Shown here in pieces: positions 48,504 through 57,006 of a DNA stretch of 64,000 bases. Position numbers and translations under genes: made by a program. Location of the stretch: NCBI GenBank assembly GCA_963794605.1, contig CAWCEN010000002.1:930001-994000 (forward strand), given 5' to 3'. The stretch's first letter is position 1, and every line of letters starts with the position of its first letter. The notes below the pieces were generated by a model. The model was not told the origin of the DNA. It did not search any database and was given only the letters and a program-made list of their open reading frames with translations. This stretch comes from VAXT01 sp963794605 (GTDB lineage: Bacteria > Actinomycetota > Thermoleophilia > Gaiellales > Gaiellaceae).

Positions 48504-49163
48504 TCAGCGGCCGGCTTCCTGCACGAGCAGCGCGATCTGGACGCGGTTGTCCACACCGAGCTTGGTCAGCAGCCTCGAAACGTGTGCCTTGACCGTGGCG
48601 ACACTCATGTAGAGCTCGGCGGCGATGTCGGCGTTGGCGAGACCGCGACCGACGGCGAGCGCTACCTCGTGTTCGCGCGGACTGAGGTGGGCGAGTCGCT
48701 CCCTGGCCTGCTCCGAGCGATCGTCGGCGTCAGGATCCCCGGCGACCATCGCGATCAGCCGCCGGGCAACTGCCGGCGACAGCGTTCCGTCACCCGCATG
48801 CACTAGCTCGATCGAATGGACGATCTCGGCCGGCGGAGTGTCCTTGAGGAGAAACCCGGCCGCTCCTGCTCGCAAGGCGCGCACGACCAGCTCGTCTACA
48901 TCGAACGTCGTCAGGACGAGGACGGCCGGAGCGCTCGGCTGCTGCCGAAGCAGGCGTGTGGCCGCGATTCCGTCCAGCACGGGCATCCGAATGTCCATCA
49001 GCACGACGTCGGGATGATGAACGTCGACCGCGGCCAGAACGCCGCGTCCGTCGTCGACCTCGCCGACGACCTCGATTCCGTTCGCTCCCGCGAGCATCAT
49101 CTTCAGGCCGGAGCGCACGAGCGGGTCGTCGTCGACCAGCAGCACTCGAATCCGTTCGGTCAT
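48504..49163 (-). CDS. NarL/FixJ-family response regulator
   Basis: This 219-residue regulator has a receiver domain with DDD near residue 10, the phosphoacceptor Asp in DVVLMDIRMPVLDG (about 55) and Lys in LLKDTPP, and a LuxR-type helix-turn-helix at the C-terminus (LSPREHEVALAVGRGLANADIAAEL, SVATVKAHVSRLLTKLGV). ATG 49163 overlaps the kinase stop. It probably controls the ABC-2 exporter genes divergent from the kinase, as in many actinobacteria. Confidence 0.94.
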   Translation of the reverse strand: MTERIRVLLVDDDPLVRSGLKMMLAGANGIEVVGEVDDGRGVLAAVDVHHPDVVLMDIRMPVLDGIAATRLLRQQPSAPAVLVLTTFDVDELVVRALRAGAAGFLLKDTPPAEIVHSIELVHAGDGTLSPAVARRLIAMVAGDPDADDRSEQARERLAHLSPREHEVALAVGRGLANADIAAELYMSVATVKAHVSRLLTKLGVDNRVQIALLVQEAGR

Positions 49164-50380
49164 GGCGTCCAGGGCAGCGTCGCGCGCAAGGTGAAGTCGC
49201 CTAGGTCATCAGTGCCGTGCTCGAGCGTCCCGCCGACCAGGGCGACGCGCTCGTTCAGGCCAACGAGACCCTTGCCGGATCCCACCCGCGCGAGGGCCGT
49301 GTCGGGGACTCGCGATCCGCTTCTGCTGATCACCTCGACGATCAGAACCGATTCCTCGGAGGACAGGCTCACGTCCACGGTCCCAGCTGGAGCGTGCTTG
49401 CGGGCGTTGGTCAGTCCCTCCTGGACGACCCGGTAGGCGGTGCGGCCCACCGCAGCGGGCACGAGCGCAGGCTCCGGCAGGTCGTCGTGCCACCTCACCT
49501 CGAGCCCCGCGGCTCGGGATTCTCCGACCAGCGAAGCGATCTGCTCGAGCGTGGGCTGCGGTGGCTCGGGAACGCTTTCGTCCCCGTCTTCGCGGAGGAC
49601 GCCGATCACCTCGCGCAGCTCCTCCAGCGCGACCTGCGCGGTCTCTCGGATCACCTTGACCGCGGCGCTGATCTCGGCTGAAGTCGCATCCGGCCGGAAC
49701 TCCAGCGCGCCTGCGTGCACGCTCAGCAGCGACAGGCGGTGGGCGAGCACGTCGTGCATCTCGCCGGCGATCCGCCGACGCTCCGTCTCTCGTGCCCGTT
49801 CGAGCTCGAGCCGCTGCTCGGACTCCACACGTTCCGCGCGTTCGCGCAGCGACAAGACGAGCTCGCGCCGTACGCGGGAGAAAAGAGCCCAGCCGATGAC
49901 GACCGTCACGATCAGCAGTCCGAAGATGACCTGCTCCCAGTAGTTGGTGCCTCCGGGGTAGATGGCGGCGCCGATCATGATCGAGGCGACCGCGAGCGCC
50001 GTCATGCCGATGAGCGCGCGCCGCGAGCTTCTCAGCGCGACGTTGAAGAGTGCGATTGGCGCGGCCCCGCTGGCAAATGCCGAAAAAGTCGCGGCGACCA
50101 TCGCGAAGACGCCGACTCCGATCGGATGCGCGCGTCGAACCCAGAGCAGCAGGCAGGCGATCGAACCCAGCAGCACGTCGCCCACGACGCCGAACGCGCT
50201 GTGCTCCGCGATGCTCGCGCCCAGACTCGCGATTCCGAGCAGCAGGGCGAGCGCGAAAACGGCCGAGTCGACGACCCAATCGCGCGGTGAGCGGCCCGCG
50301 CCGGGCGCCTCGGTCAGCTCACTAGGCAGGAGTCGGCGCTGCCAACGCTGCACGCTCGTCTGCTGACCGGTCGCGGCCAT
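49160..50380 (-). CDS. NarL-type sensor histidine kinase (HisKA_3)
   Basis: This 406-residue kinase has about five membrane helices in its first 160 residues, with almost no extracellular sensor, then a coiled segment, the HisKA_3 motif (AGEMHDVLAHRLSLLSVHAG) and a HATPase domain (EGLTNARKHAPAG, GSGKGLVGLNERVALVGG). This is the intramembrane-sensing type linked to ABC exporters in Gram-positive bacteria. ATG 50380 was chosen over an upstream frame start. It is coupled to the response-regulator gene. Confidence 0.92.
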   Translation of the reverse strand: MAATGQQTSVQRWQRRLLPSELTEAPGAGRSPRDWVVDSAVFALALLLGIASLGASIAEHSAFGVVGDVLLGSIACLLLWVRRAHPIGVGVFAMVAATFSAFASGAAPIALFNVALRSSRRALIGMTALAVASIMIGAAIYPGGTNYWEQVIFGLLIVTVVIGWALFSRVRRELVLSLRERAERVESEQRLELERARETERRRIAGEMHDVLAHRLSLLSVHAGALEFRPDATSAEISAAVKVIRETAQVALEELREVIGVLREDGDESVPEPPQPTLEQIASLVGESRAAGLEVRWHDDLPEPALVPAAVGRTAYRVVQEGLTNARKHAPAGTVDVSLSSEESVLIVEVISRSGSRVPDTALARVGSGKGLVGLNERVALVGGTLEHGTDDLGDFTLRATLPWTP

Positions 50381-50511
50381 CAGCTCAAGCGTACGCCCGC
50401 GCAAGCCCCCTTCACCCCCGACCAAAGTCGATTCCGGCGTAGACCGCGGGCGCGGCTCGGATGGACTTACGGCCGAGGCGCAGCGCGCTCGAGCGAGGCG
50501 ACACTCGTCTC

Positions 50512-51423
50512 ATGATCGAATCCAAGAACCTCACCAAGCGGTTCGGCGGAGAAACGGTCGTCGACGACGTCTCGTTCCACGTCGAGCCTGGAACCGTGAC
50601 CGGGTTCCTCGGCGCCAACGGCGCCGGTAAGACCACGACGCTTCGCATGATCGCCGGCCTCTCCGAGCCGGACGAGGGTGAAGCGATCGTGCTCGGCGGT
50701 CTCTACCGCGAGCTGCCGAATCCAGGCCGGCGGATCGGTGTCCTGCTTGATGCGTCGGCACAACACGGCGGGCGCAGAGGGCGGGAAGCGCTCTCCGTGT
50801 CGGCTCAGACCATGGGTGTGGACACGAGCCGCGTCGACGAGCTACTCGACAGCGTCGGGCTCGACCGGGCGGCTGGGCGAAAGCGCGTGCGCCAGTACTC
50901 ACTGGGCATGCGGCAGCGACTCGGCCTCGCAAACGCGCTTCTCGGCGAGCCCGACGTGCTGATCCTCGACGAGCCTGCCAACGGCCTCGACCCACCCGGC
51001 ATGCGTTGGATGCGCGAGCTCCTGCGCGATTTCGCCGACCGCGGCGGGACCGTGCTGCTGTCGTCCCATCTCCTGCACGAGGTGGAGCAGCTCGCCGACC
51101 GGATCGTGATCATCGACCTCGGCCGCATCGTCGCCGAGGGCACCCGCGAAGAACTGCTCGCAGCCTCCGGCACGCTCGTCGTGGCGGAAGACACCGAGGC
51201 GCTACGAGCTGCTCTCGACGCAGCCGGGCTCCAGGCGAAGCCCGCGCCGGACCGTGGCTTCGTGGTCCAGGCCGAGCCGCTCGCGGTCGGCCGGGCCGCG
51301 CTCGAGTCCGGCGTCGTCGTGATCCGGATGGAGCCGGCCGGAGGCTCCGGCCTCGAGCAGCTGTTCTTCGATCTGACGCTCGGCAGCGGGACTGCCGAGC
51401 CCAACCAAAAGGAGGCCGCCTGA
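50512..51423 (+). CDS. ABC-2 type exporter ATP-binding protein
   Basis: This 303-residue ATPase has Walker A GANGAGKTT, the signature YSLGMRQRLGLANALLG, Walker B VLILDEPANGLDPPGM and an H-loop His in LLSSHLLHEVEQLADR. The C-terminal 90 residues form the regulatory tail seen in drug and bacteriocin exporters. ATG 50512 fits the family start MIESKNLTKRFGG. The permease starts at the overlapping TGATG. Confidence 0.93.
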   Translation: MIESKNLTKRFGGETVVDDVSFHVEPGTVTGFLGANGAGKTTTLRMIAGLSEPDEGEAIVLGGLYRELPNPGRRIGVLLDASAQHGGRRGREALSVSAQTMGVDTSRVDELLDSVGLDRAAGRKRVRQYSLGMRQRLGLANALLGEPDVLILDEPANGLDPPGMRWMRELLRDFADRGGTVLLSSHLLHEVEQLADRIVIIDLGRIVAEGTREELLAASGTLVVAEDTEALRAALDAAGLQAKPAPDRGFVVQAEPLAVGRAALESGVVVIRMEPAGGSGLEQLFFDLTLGSGTAEPNQKEAA

Positions 51424-52205
51424 TGAGCGCCGCAAGTGCCACGGCCGAACCACGGGCCGTTCCCCGCGAGGCCGACTCGCGTCCGGGCATGACTCGGCTC
51501 ACAGCCGTCGAGTTGCGCAAGATGGTCGATACCCGAGCCGGGTTTTGGCTCCTCGTCGGTGTCTTGCTGGTGACGATCGTCGTTGTCGTCGCTCGTGTAC
51601 TGAGCAAGCACGGCGATCACTCGCTGACGGGTCTGTTCGTCGACCCGCTGCAAGTTCCGTCGACCTTTCTCCCCGTGATCGGAATCCTGCTCGTCAGCTC
51701 CGAATGGTCGCAGCGAACCGCTCTGGTCACGTTTAGCCTCGTTCCCCGCCGATTGCGCGTCCTGTCGGCCAAGCTTTTCGCCGGGACCGCGTTGTCACTC
51801 GTCGCGTTCGTGCTGACCCTTGCCATCGCGGTGATCGCCTTGCCGTTCGCCGCCCGCCCTGCGGGCTCCGAGACGTGGGCGCTCCCGGCCTGGCTGGTCG
51901 GTCAGCAGATGCTCATGCTCGTAGCCGGCATGCTGGTCGGGATCGGGTTCGGCGCGATGCTGCTCTCGTCCGCGCCCGCGATCGTCCTCTACTACGTGCT
52001 GCCGATCGGGTTCATGGCCCTCGGGAACGTCACGTGGCTCGAGTTCCTCGCTCGCTGGTTCGACGGCTCCCGGACGCTGACCCCGTTGGCCGACCACGCT
52101 TTGACTACCACCGAGTGGACGCATGCGGGAGCGACGTTTGCGTTGTGGCTCGTAGTGCCGCTCGCGATCGGCGCCTGGCGGATCGCCCGCGGTGAGATCA
52201 GCTAG
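51423..52205 (+). CDS. ABC-2 type exporter permease
   Basis: The 260-residue membrane protein has six hydrophobic helices beginning near residue 42 (AGFWLLVGVLLVTIVVVVARVL). It has the layout of ABC-2 permeases, with an SSEWSQRTALVTFSLVPRR motif typical of the actinobacterial group. Its ATG lies in TGATG, coupled to the ATPase gene. With the kinase and regulator next door it likely forms a detoxification or signal-peptide export module; the substrate is unknown. Confidence 0.88.
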   Translation: MSAASATAEPRAVPREADSRPGMTRLTAVELRKMVDTRAGFWLLVGVLLVTIVVVVARVLSKHGDHSLTGLFVDPLQVPSTFLPVIGILLVSSEWSQRTALVTFSLVPRRLRVLSAKLFAGTALSLVAFVLTLAIAVIALPFAARPAGSETWALPAWLVGQQMLMLVAGMLVGIGFGAMLLSSAPAIVLYYVLPIGFMALGNVTWLEFLARWFDGSRTLTPLADHALTTTEWTHAGATFALWLVVPLAIGAWRIARGEIS

Positions 52206-52663
52206 TCCGGCTTGCCGGCCATCGCCCACACGGCGACCACGTAGGCCGCGAGGAGCACGAGCGAGAGCACGAGCGTCGCCTTGAGCAGCCCGCTGCTCTT
52301 GCCCGCCTCCAGCCGCCGAACGCCGATCCCGCCGATGATCAGCGTGATGACGAGCACGAGCCCGCCGGCGTCTGCGATCAGGGCTCCGATGTCGAGCCAG
52401 TTCGGGATCAGGCTGTCCGGAACATCGTCCCAGCCCTCGCGGTTGTAGATCCACTCCGCCCCGATGCGCATGATGATCCAGCCGGGGAACGAGACGAGCA
52501 TCAGCGCCCAGAAGCCGAGCCGGAGGAGCTTTGCGTCGTCCTTCGCGAAGGCGAGCGCGCTCGCTCCGGTGACGAGGCCTCCGACGAGGATCATCGCGCC
52601 GAGCACGTGCACGAACAGCGGGAAGTTCCAGTCGTCGGGACGGACCGTCGCGAGGACGCTCAT
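52202..52663 (-). CDS. Small integral membrane protein, four helices (1)
   Basis: This 153-residue protein has four hydrophobic helices (about 17-40, 50-66, 95-115 and 125-147). The start DWNFPLFVHVLGAMILVGGLVTGASALAF carries a His in the first helix, a feature of DUF2269/copper-resistance D-like membrane proteins. ATG 52663 overlaps the preceding gene in ATGA. I recognise no function. The 3' end overlaps the convergent ABC permease gene by 4 bases. Confidence 0.75.
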   Translation of the reverse strand: MSVLATVRPDDWNFPLFVHVLGAMILVGGLVTGASALAFAKDDAKLLRLGFWALMLVSFPGWIIMRIGAEWIYNREGWDDVPDSLIPNWLDIGALIADAGGLVLVITLIIGGIGVRRLEAGKSSGLLKATLVLSLVLLAAYVVAVWAMAGKPD

Positions 52664-53139
52664 GCGCCGGGCTTCCAGATCATGTCGATGATGATGAGCA
52701 ACGCCACGAGCGAGGTCAGGGCGTGGAAAAGGACGCCTCTGGACGTGCGGTTCAGCGCCAACAGCTCGGCGTTCGGGCCCATCTGCCCCGCCTTCTCGAG
52801 CTCCATCGCCTTCCTCGGCGCCTGGAGGTACTCCTCGCCGGTTTGACGCCCGAGACCGGTGGCGACGGCCCAGAGCACGAGTGCGGCGATGATCCAGCCG
52901 TCCCAGATCGCATAGCCGTCGAGCGCGAAGGCGAGATAGATACCGAACAGGATCGTCCCGCCCAGGCCGATGCCGATCGTGGCGTTGCCCACTTTGGCCA
53001 CGGGGCCGAGGCGGAGCGTGTCGCCAGGCGTATCGATCCGCCGGCCGGCGACGATCAGGATCCAGAACAAGATCATCCCGGCGATCAGCGAGAACGCGCT
53101 GAGGACGTGGAACGCGAGCATCCACTGGTCGAAGCTCAC
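52660..53139 (-). CDS. Small integral membrane protein, four helices (2)
   Basis: This 159-residue protein starts MSFDQWMLAFHVLSAFSLIAGMILFWIL, with a His in helix 1, and has four hydrophobic helices (about 7-30, 52-70, 78-95 and 135-156). Its general plan is like that of the downstream gene, with which it is translationally coupled, so the two may form a hetero-oligomer. The DUF2269-like pattern is suggestive, but the function is unknown. Confidence 0.75.
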   Translation of the reverse strand: MSFDQWMLAFHVLSAFSLIAGMILFWILIVAGRRIDTPGDTLRLGPVAKVGNATIGIGLGGTILFGIYLAFALDGYAIWDGWIIAALVLWAVATGLGRQTGEEYLQAPRKAMELEKAGQMGPNAELLALNRTSRGVLFHALTSLVALLIIIDMIWKPGA

Positions 53140-53148
53140 GCGGGGATC

Positions 53149-53992
53149 CTACGACCTGGGACGGAGATTCGCGACGAAAAATTCGACGGCGTCGCGTGCA
53201 ACACACTTGCGCACGTCCATGTCCTCGGGATTCGACCCGATGAACGCGTAGTGGCCGACCTCGGCGCCGACCGAGCGCAGCTCGGCCCCCGGAATCGCTT
53301 CGCGCGTAGACGTCGGCGTTGTCCTCGGGCGGCGCGATGTCGTCGGCTCCGGCGGAGCGAATCGCGACCGGGCGGTCGATCGCGGCAAGCGACCGCTCGT
53401 CGAGCATGCGGGCGTTCGCGGGGCAGACGAGGAATGCGGCGCGGACGCGTTCGTCGGAGTAGTCGCGGCCCGAGTCGGCGACCCAGTCGGACACGTCGTC
53501 TTCGGACAGGCGTGCTCGAAGGTCCTCGACGAGCGTCGGGTACTCGGGCGGCGGCACCGCGGGGATCGTGCCCGCGAAGAGCGCTGCGTAGAGATTCGCG
53601 TCAACCCGCGCGCCGAGCAGCGCAGCGGCTGTGTAGCCGCCGAGCGAGAAGCCGGCGGCGCCGACCGGGCTGAGGTCCTCATTCGCGCCGAGCCGGTCGA
53701 GGACGACGCTCAAGTCCCGCGGCCGCTCCCACCAGCGCGCGAACCCCTCCGGCTCGTAGCCGTCGACGGAGTTGTTCCCGTGGTGGTCGACCGCGACCGC
53801 CAGGAAGCCGGCCTCCGCGAGAGGTCTCGTCAGCCACTCCATCTCCTCCGCGGAGCCGCCGGTGCCGTGCGACACGAGGATCGTCCCGCCGCCCGGCTCG
53901 GCCGGTCGCCACAGATACGCCCGGATCGGGCGCGGTCCGTCTGCCGACCAGCTGCGGCGCTCCTGGTCGTGGAAGGTGACGACGTCACTCAT
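53149..53992 (-). pseudogene. Alpha/beta hydrolase (dienelactone hydrolase-like) with a frameshift
   Basis: From ATG 53992 the frame encodes an alpha/beta hydrolase: oxyanion loop LVSHGTGGSAEEM, nucleophile elbow GFSLGG (Ser about 116), and the acid strand AGADDIAPPEDNADVY. The catalytic His and the C-terminus (GAELRSVGAEVGHYAFIG to FFVANLRPRS) lie in another frame ending at 53149. The switch is at about 53300-53306, in a run of alternating CG; restoring two bases would read ADVYAREAIPGAEL. This is either a real 2-base deletion or a sequencing error. If real, the protein lacks its catalytic His. Confidence 0.75.
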
Positions 53993-54054
53993 GGCGATGA
54001 GTTCTTCGGGAAAGAACCGTCTACGAAAACAGAAAGCCAGCGCAAGGAGGAGCG

Positions 54055-54528
54055 ATGCAGAAGATCAGGCCCTGCCTGTGGTTCGACACGGAAGGCGAGG
54101 AAGCGGCGAAGTTCTACACGTCGATCTTTCCGAACTCGAAGATCGTCGACATCAGCCGTTACGGCTCGGCCGGGCCGAGGACCGAGGGAACCGTGATGCA
54201 GGTCACGTTCGAGCTCGACGGGCAGCAGTTCTTCGCGCTGAACGGCGGGCCCGACTTCACGTTCAACGAGGCGATCTCGCTCGAGGTCGACTGCGAGTCG
54301 CAGGAAGAGGTCGACCGGTACTGGGACGCGCTCACCGACGGTGGGGAAGCGGGACCGTGCGGATGGCTCAAGGACCGCTACGGCGTGTCCTGGCAGATCG
54401 TGCCGAAGGTGCTCTACGAGCTGATCGGCGACCCGGACCGTGAGAAGTCGCAGCGCGTCATGGCTGCGATGCTGAAGATGAGGAAGATCGAGATCGCGGA
54501 GCTCGAGCAGGCGGCGGCCGCCGCCTGA
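54055..54528 (+). CDS. VOC family protein (3-demethylubiquinone-like)
   Basis: This 157-residue protein starts MQKIRPCLWFDTEGEEAAKFYTSIFPNSKI, the signature of the PhnB-like 3-DMU-9-3-mt VOC group, and continues with QFFALNGGPDFTFNEAISLEVDC and GWLKDRYGVSWQIVPKVL. An AAGGAGGAG site precedes ATG 54055. Despite the family name there is no evidence for methyltransferase activity. It is transcribed alone and divergent from the hydrolase gene. Confidence 0.87.
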   Translation: MQKIRPCLWFDTEGEEAAKFYTSIFPNSKIVDISRYGSAGPRTEGTVMQVTFELDGQQFFALNGGPDFTFNEAISLEVDCESQEEVDRYWDALTDGGEAGPCGWLKDRYGVSWQIVPKVLYELIGDPDREKSQRVMAAMLKMRKIEIAELEQAAAAA

Positions 54529-54536
54529 GGACGCTC

Positions 54537-54568
54537 GAGCCGGGGGCGGCACGCACCGTCCCCGGCTC
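54537..54568 (+). terminator. Hairpin after the VOC gene
   Basis: GAGCCGGGG (54537-54545) pairs with CCCCGGCTC (54560-54568), starting 8 bases after the stop. No T-run follows. Confidence 0.5.
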
Positions 54569-54613
54569 GCCGTGATCCGTCCGGGTCGTCAAGATCCCCT
54601 GACGGAGACCGGC

Positions 54614-55333
54614 ATGAGCGTCACTGACGAGACCGCGAAGTACGACTCCCTGCTCGCCACGGGCGAGCGCGTCCTGCTCGTTCGGCAGCGCCACTGGCTC
54701 ACGTTCCTCGAGGCCGGGCGGTGGTTCGTCCTTGCGCTCGTCATCGGGCTCGTCTCCGGGGCCCTCGACGCGGGGGTCCCGAACAACGGCGTCGCAGGGC
54801 CGATCAGCACGCTCCTCGGCTGGGCGTTCTGGATCGCGCTGGCCGTCGGTCTGATCGGCCTCGTCTGGTACTTCCTCGTCTGGAAGGTCGAGCGCTACCT
54901 CGTCACGACGCGCCGGGTGATCGAGGCAGGCGGCGTGATCAACAAGTACACGCACGACACGTCGCTGCAGGCGATCACCGACATGAACGTCGGCCACCCG
55001 TGGCTCGGCCGGATCGTCGGCTACGGAGAGATCGACCTACTGACCGCTGCCGAGGCCGGGACGAGCAAGATCCGCTTCCTCCCCGACGCGGACGGGTTCA
55101 AGAAGGCGCTGCTCGACGCCAAGCAGGAGCACGAGCTCGAGGTCGGCGGGGGCCGAGCCGTCCAGGAGGCGGTCGCCGCCGCGGCGCAGCAGGAGCGGCC
55201 GCCGACGGACGGCATGTCGGCCGAGGACCTGGATGCTGCGCTGAGCCGCCTCGCGGACATGCGCGACCGGGGGCTGATCACGCAGGAGGAGTTCGACCAG
55301 AAGAAGCGCGAGCTCCTCGACCGGCTCAGGTAG
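54614..55333 (+). CDS. Membrane protein with PH-like (bPH2) and SHOCT domains
   Basis: The 239-residue protein has two membrane helices (about 37-58 and 65-92), then a bacterial PH-like domain (WYFLVWKVERYLVTTRRVIEAGGVINKYTHDTSLQAITDMNVGHPWLGRIVGYGEIDLLTAAEAG), and ends in a SHOCT-type short helical domain (LSRLADMRDRGLITQEEFDQKKRELLDRL). This YdbS/YdbT-like arrangement is common in actinobacteria; the function is unknown. ATG 54614 was chosen for the family start. The BrkB-family gene follows 53 bases later. Confidence 0.82.
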   Translation: MSVTDETAKYDSLLATGERVLLVRQRHWLTFLEAGRWFVLALVIGLVSGALDAGVPNNGVAGPISTLLGWAFWIALAVGLIGLVWYFLVWKVERYLVTTRRVIEAGGVINKYTHDTSLQAITDMNVGHPWLGRIVGYGEIDLLTAAEAGTSKIRFLPDADGFKKALLDAKQEHELEVGGGRAVQEAVAAAAQQERPPTDGMSAEDLDAALSRLADMRDRGLITQEEFDQKKRELLDRLR

Positions 55334-55386
55334 GCCAGCCTTGCTCATTTCCAGCCTTGCGGCACGATTACATCACGACTCAGGAC

Positions 55387-56301
55387 GTGGAACCCGCCGA
55401 ACGCGAGGGCGCGCAGGACACTCAGGCGCCTGCGTCGCGCCGCGAGCGCACGCAGGCGTGGACAGGCGTCATGCGGAAACGCGCGCAACGGGTGTCCGAG
55501 CGGGCCGAGGCCGAGCGCGGGCGACACGGGTCCGTCGACGCCGTGTTCGAGATGGTCGACCGCGACGGCGAGGTGGGGGGCGGGATCATCGCCGGCGCGC
55601 TCGCGTACCGGCTCTTCATCTGGCTGCTGCCGCTCGCGCTGGTCGTCGTCGCCGGCCTCGGGATCGCCGCGGACGCTTCGGCCGAGTCTCCCGAGGAAGC
55701 GGCGAAGTCGGTGGGCATGCAGGGACTCGTCTCGAGCTCGATCGCGAGCGCCGCGGACAGCCCAAACCGGTGGTACGCGCTCCTGATCGGCATCCCCGTC
55801 CTCGTCTGGGCGACGAGGAGCGTGCTCCGCGTGCTGATCGGCGCGCACCGGCTGATCTGGGGCGATCTGCGGAGCGAGGCGCCGAAGCCGAAGTTCGGCG
55901 CGACCTTCAGGCTGCTCGCATTGCTCCTGGCATTTGGCGTCGTGTCCGCCGGCGCGAGCGCGATCCGCGCCTGGTCGCCGGGCCCCGGGGCGCTGGCGAC
56001 GCTCGTTGCCCTCGCGTTCTACGCCGGCCTCTGGCTGCTCGTCTCCGTCCGACTCCCGCACCACGGCACGCCCTGGACCGCGCTCATCCCGGGTGCGCTC
56101 GTGTTCGGCCTCGGCATCGAGTTGCTCCAGGTCGTCATCGCCTACTTCATCACCCCGTACGCGATCGCGAAGGAGGGAACGTACGGAGCGCTGGGAGTCG
56201 CGGCCGCGCTGCTCGTCGCTCTGTTCATGATCAGCCGGCTGGTCGTCGGCGCGGCAGTCGTCAACGCGACGCTCTGGGAGCGCCGGGCCGGATCCGCGTA
56301 G
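55387..56301 (+). CDS. YihY/BrkB-family membrane protein
   Basis: This 304-residue protein has about six membrane helices and the YihY-family signatures AGALAYRLFIWLLPLALVVVAG and LLVALFMISRLVVGAAVVNATLWE. The N-terminal 50 residues are charged. GTG 55387 is the likely start; ATG 55471 is an alternative. The function of the family is unsettled; the old label 'ribonuclease BN' is not supported. It is convergent with the ion channel gene with 3 bases between. Confidence 0.82.
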   Translation: MEPAEREGAQDTQAPASRRERTQAWTGVMRKRAQRVSERAEAERGRHGSVDAVFEMVDRDGEVGGGIIAGALAYRLFIWLLPLALVVVAGLGIAADASAESPEEAAKSVGMQGLVSSSIASAADSPNRWYALLIGIPVLVWATRSVLRVLIGAHRLIWGDLRSEAPKPKFGATFRLLALLLAFGVVSAGASAIRAWSPGPGALATLVALAFYAGLWLLVSVRLPHHGTPWTALIPGALVFGLGIELLQVVIAYFITPYAIAKEGTYGALGVAAALLVALFMISRLVVGAAVVNATLWERRAGSA

Positions 56302-56304
56302 TGC

Positions 56305-56742
56305 TCAGGAGGCGAGCCGGTCGATCTTCCGCTCGAGCTCGTCGAAGCGCTTCTCGATCAGCTCGCGGTCGCTCAGTTCGTCCTTCTTGCGCTCGGCGTC
56401 CTGCTCGGACTGCGCACGCGTGATGAAGCTCGACGTGATCACCGCCGTCACGATCGCGATGAACGCGGTCCCCTCCAGCATCACGAACGCTCCGACGAGC
56501 CGGCCGGCGACATCCGTCGGTGCGACATCTCCATAGCCGACGGTGGTCACCGTCTGCACCGCCCACCAGAGCCCGATGCCGAAGGTCGGGTACTCCTCGT
56601 TGTCGATCACGGTCATCAGCACTCCGGAGCCGAAGACGACGACTGCGGTTGCCGTGACGATCACGGCGGTGGCTCCGCGTACCGTCGGCGGCTCCTGGAG
56701 GAAGCGCGCGACCCGTCGCTCGAGAATGTTGAAGCGGCCCAT
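56305..56742 (-). CDS. Two-helix potassium channel (ion channel 2 family)
   Basis: The 145-residue protein has helix 1 (about 25-46), a pore helix with the selectivity filter TVTTVGYGD (about 67-75) and helix 2 (about 85-108), followed by a charged helical tail (EQDAERKKDELSDRELIEKRFDELERKIDRL) likely to form a coiled coil in the tetramer. The filter is the classical K+ one. There is no RCK or voltage-sensing domain, so gating may depend on the tail. Confidence 0.9.
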   Translation of the reverse strand: MGRFNILERRVARFLQEPPTVRGATAVIVTATAVVVFGSGVLMTVIDNEEYPTFGIGLWWAVQTVTTVGYGDVAPTDVAGRLVGAFVMLEGTAFIAIVTAVITSSFITRAQSEQDAERKKDELSDRELIEKRFDELERKIDRLAS

Positions 56743-56766
56743 CGCTCGAGGACATAGGAAACCAGC

Positions 56767-57006
56767 GGCGGCTGACGTTTCCTCGAGTTCTTCGAGCCGC
56801 CGCTCGACCGAGTCGCCCGCTCTGCAAACAGGGTCAGACCCTGTAAGCGTTAACGGGGTCAGACCCTGTTAAGAGCGGTTGTCCGCCCGGGACAGGGATT
56901 CGCGCCGACACGCCGTCGGAAAGCGACGCCTCTTCTTTACAGGGTCTGACCCCGTGAAGGTTTACCGGGTCAGACCCTGTGAAAGCGTCGCTGGCGGCTG
57001 ACGTTT
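56767..57006. repeat. Cluster of four GGGTCAGACCC palindromes between 14-bp direct repeats
   Basis: Four 17-bp palindromic copies (56828-56844, 56853-56869, 56939-56955, 56964-56980) share the form ACnGGGTC(A/T)GACCCnGT; the third is the exact reverse complement of the second. GGCGGCTGACGTTT occurs as a direct repeat at 56767-56780 and 56993-57006, enclosing about 212 bases with no gene. The right copy reaches into the stop codon of the sigma factor gene. The arrangement looks like an inserted small element with a target duplication, but no transposase is present. Confidence 0.65.

Noticed and set aside
52202..53992. A single 596-codon frame suggesting a hydrolase-membrane protein fusion
   Set aside because: Its middle part is a shadow of the membrane protein gene at 52660-53139. 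The N-terminal part belongs to the frameshifted hydrolase and the C-terminal part is a separate gene coupled by ATGA.
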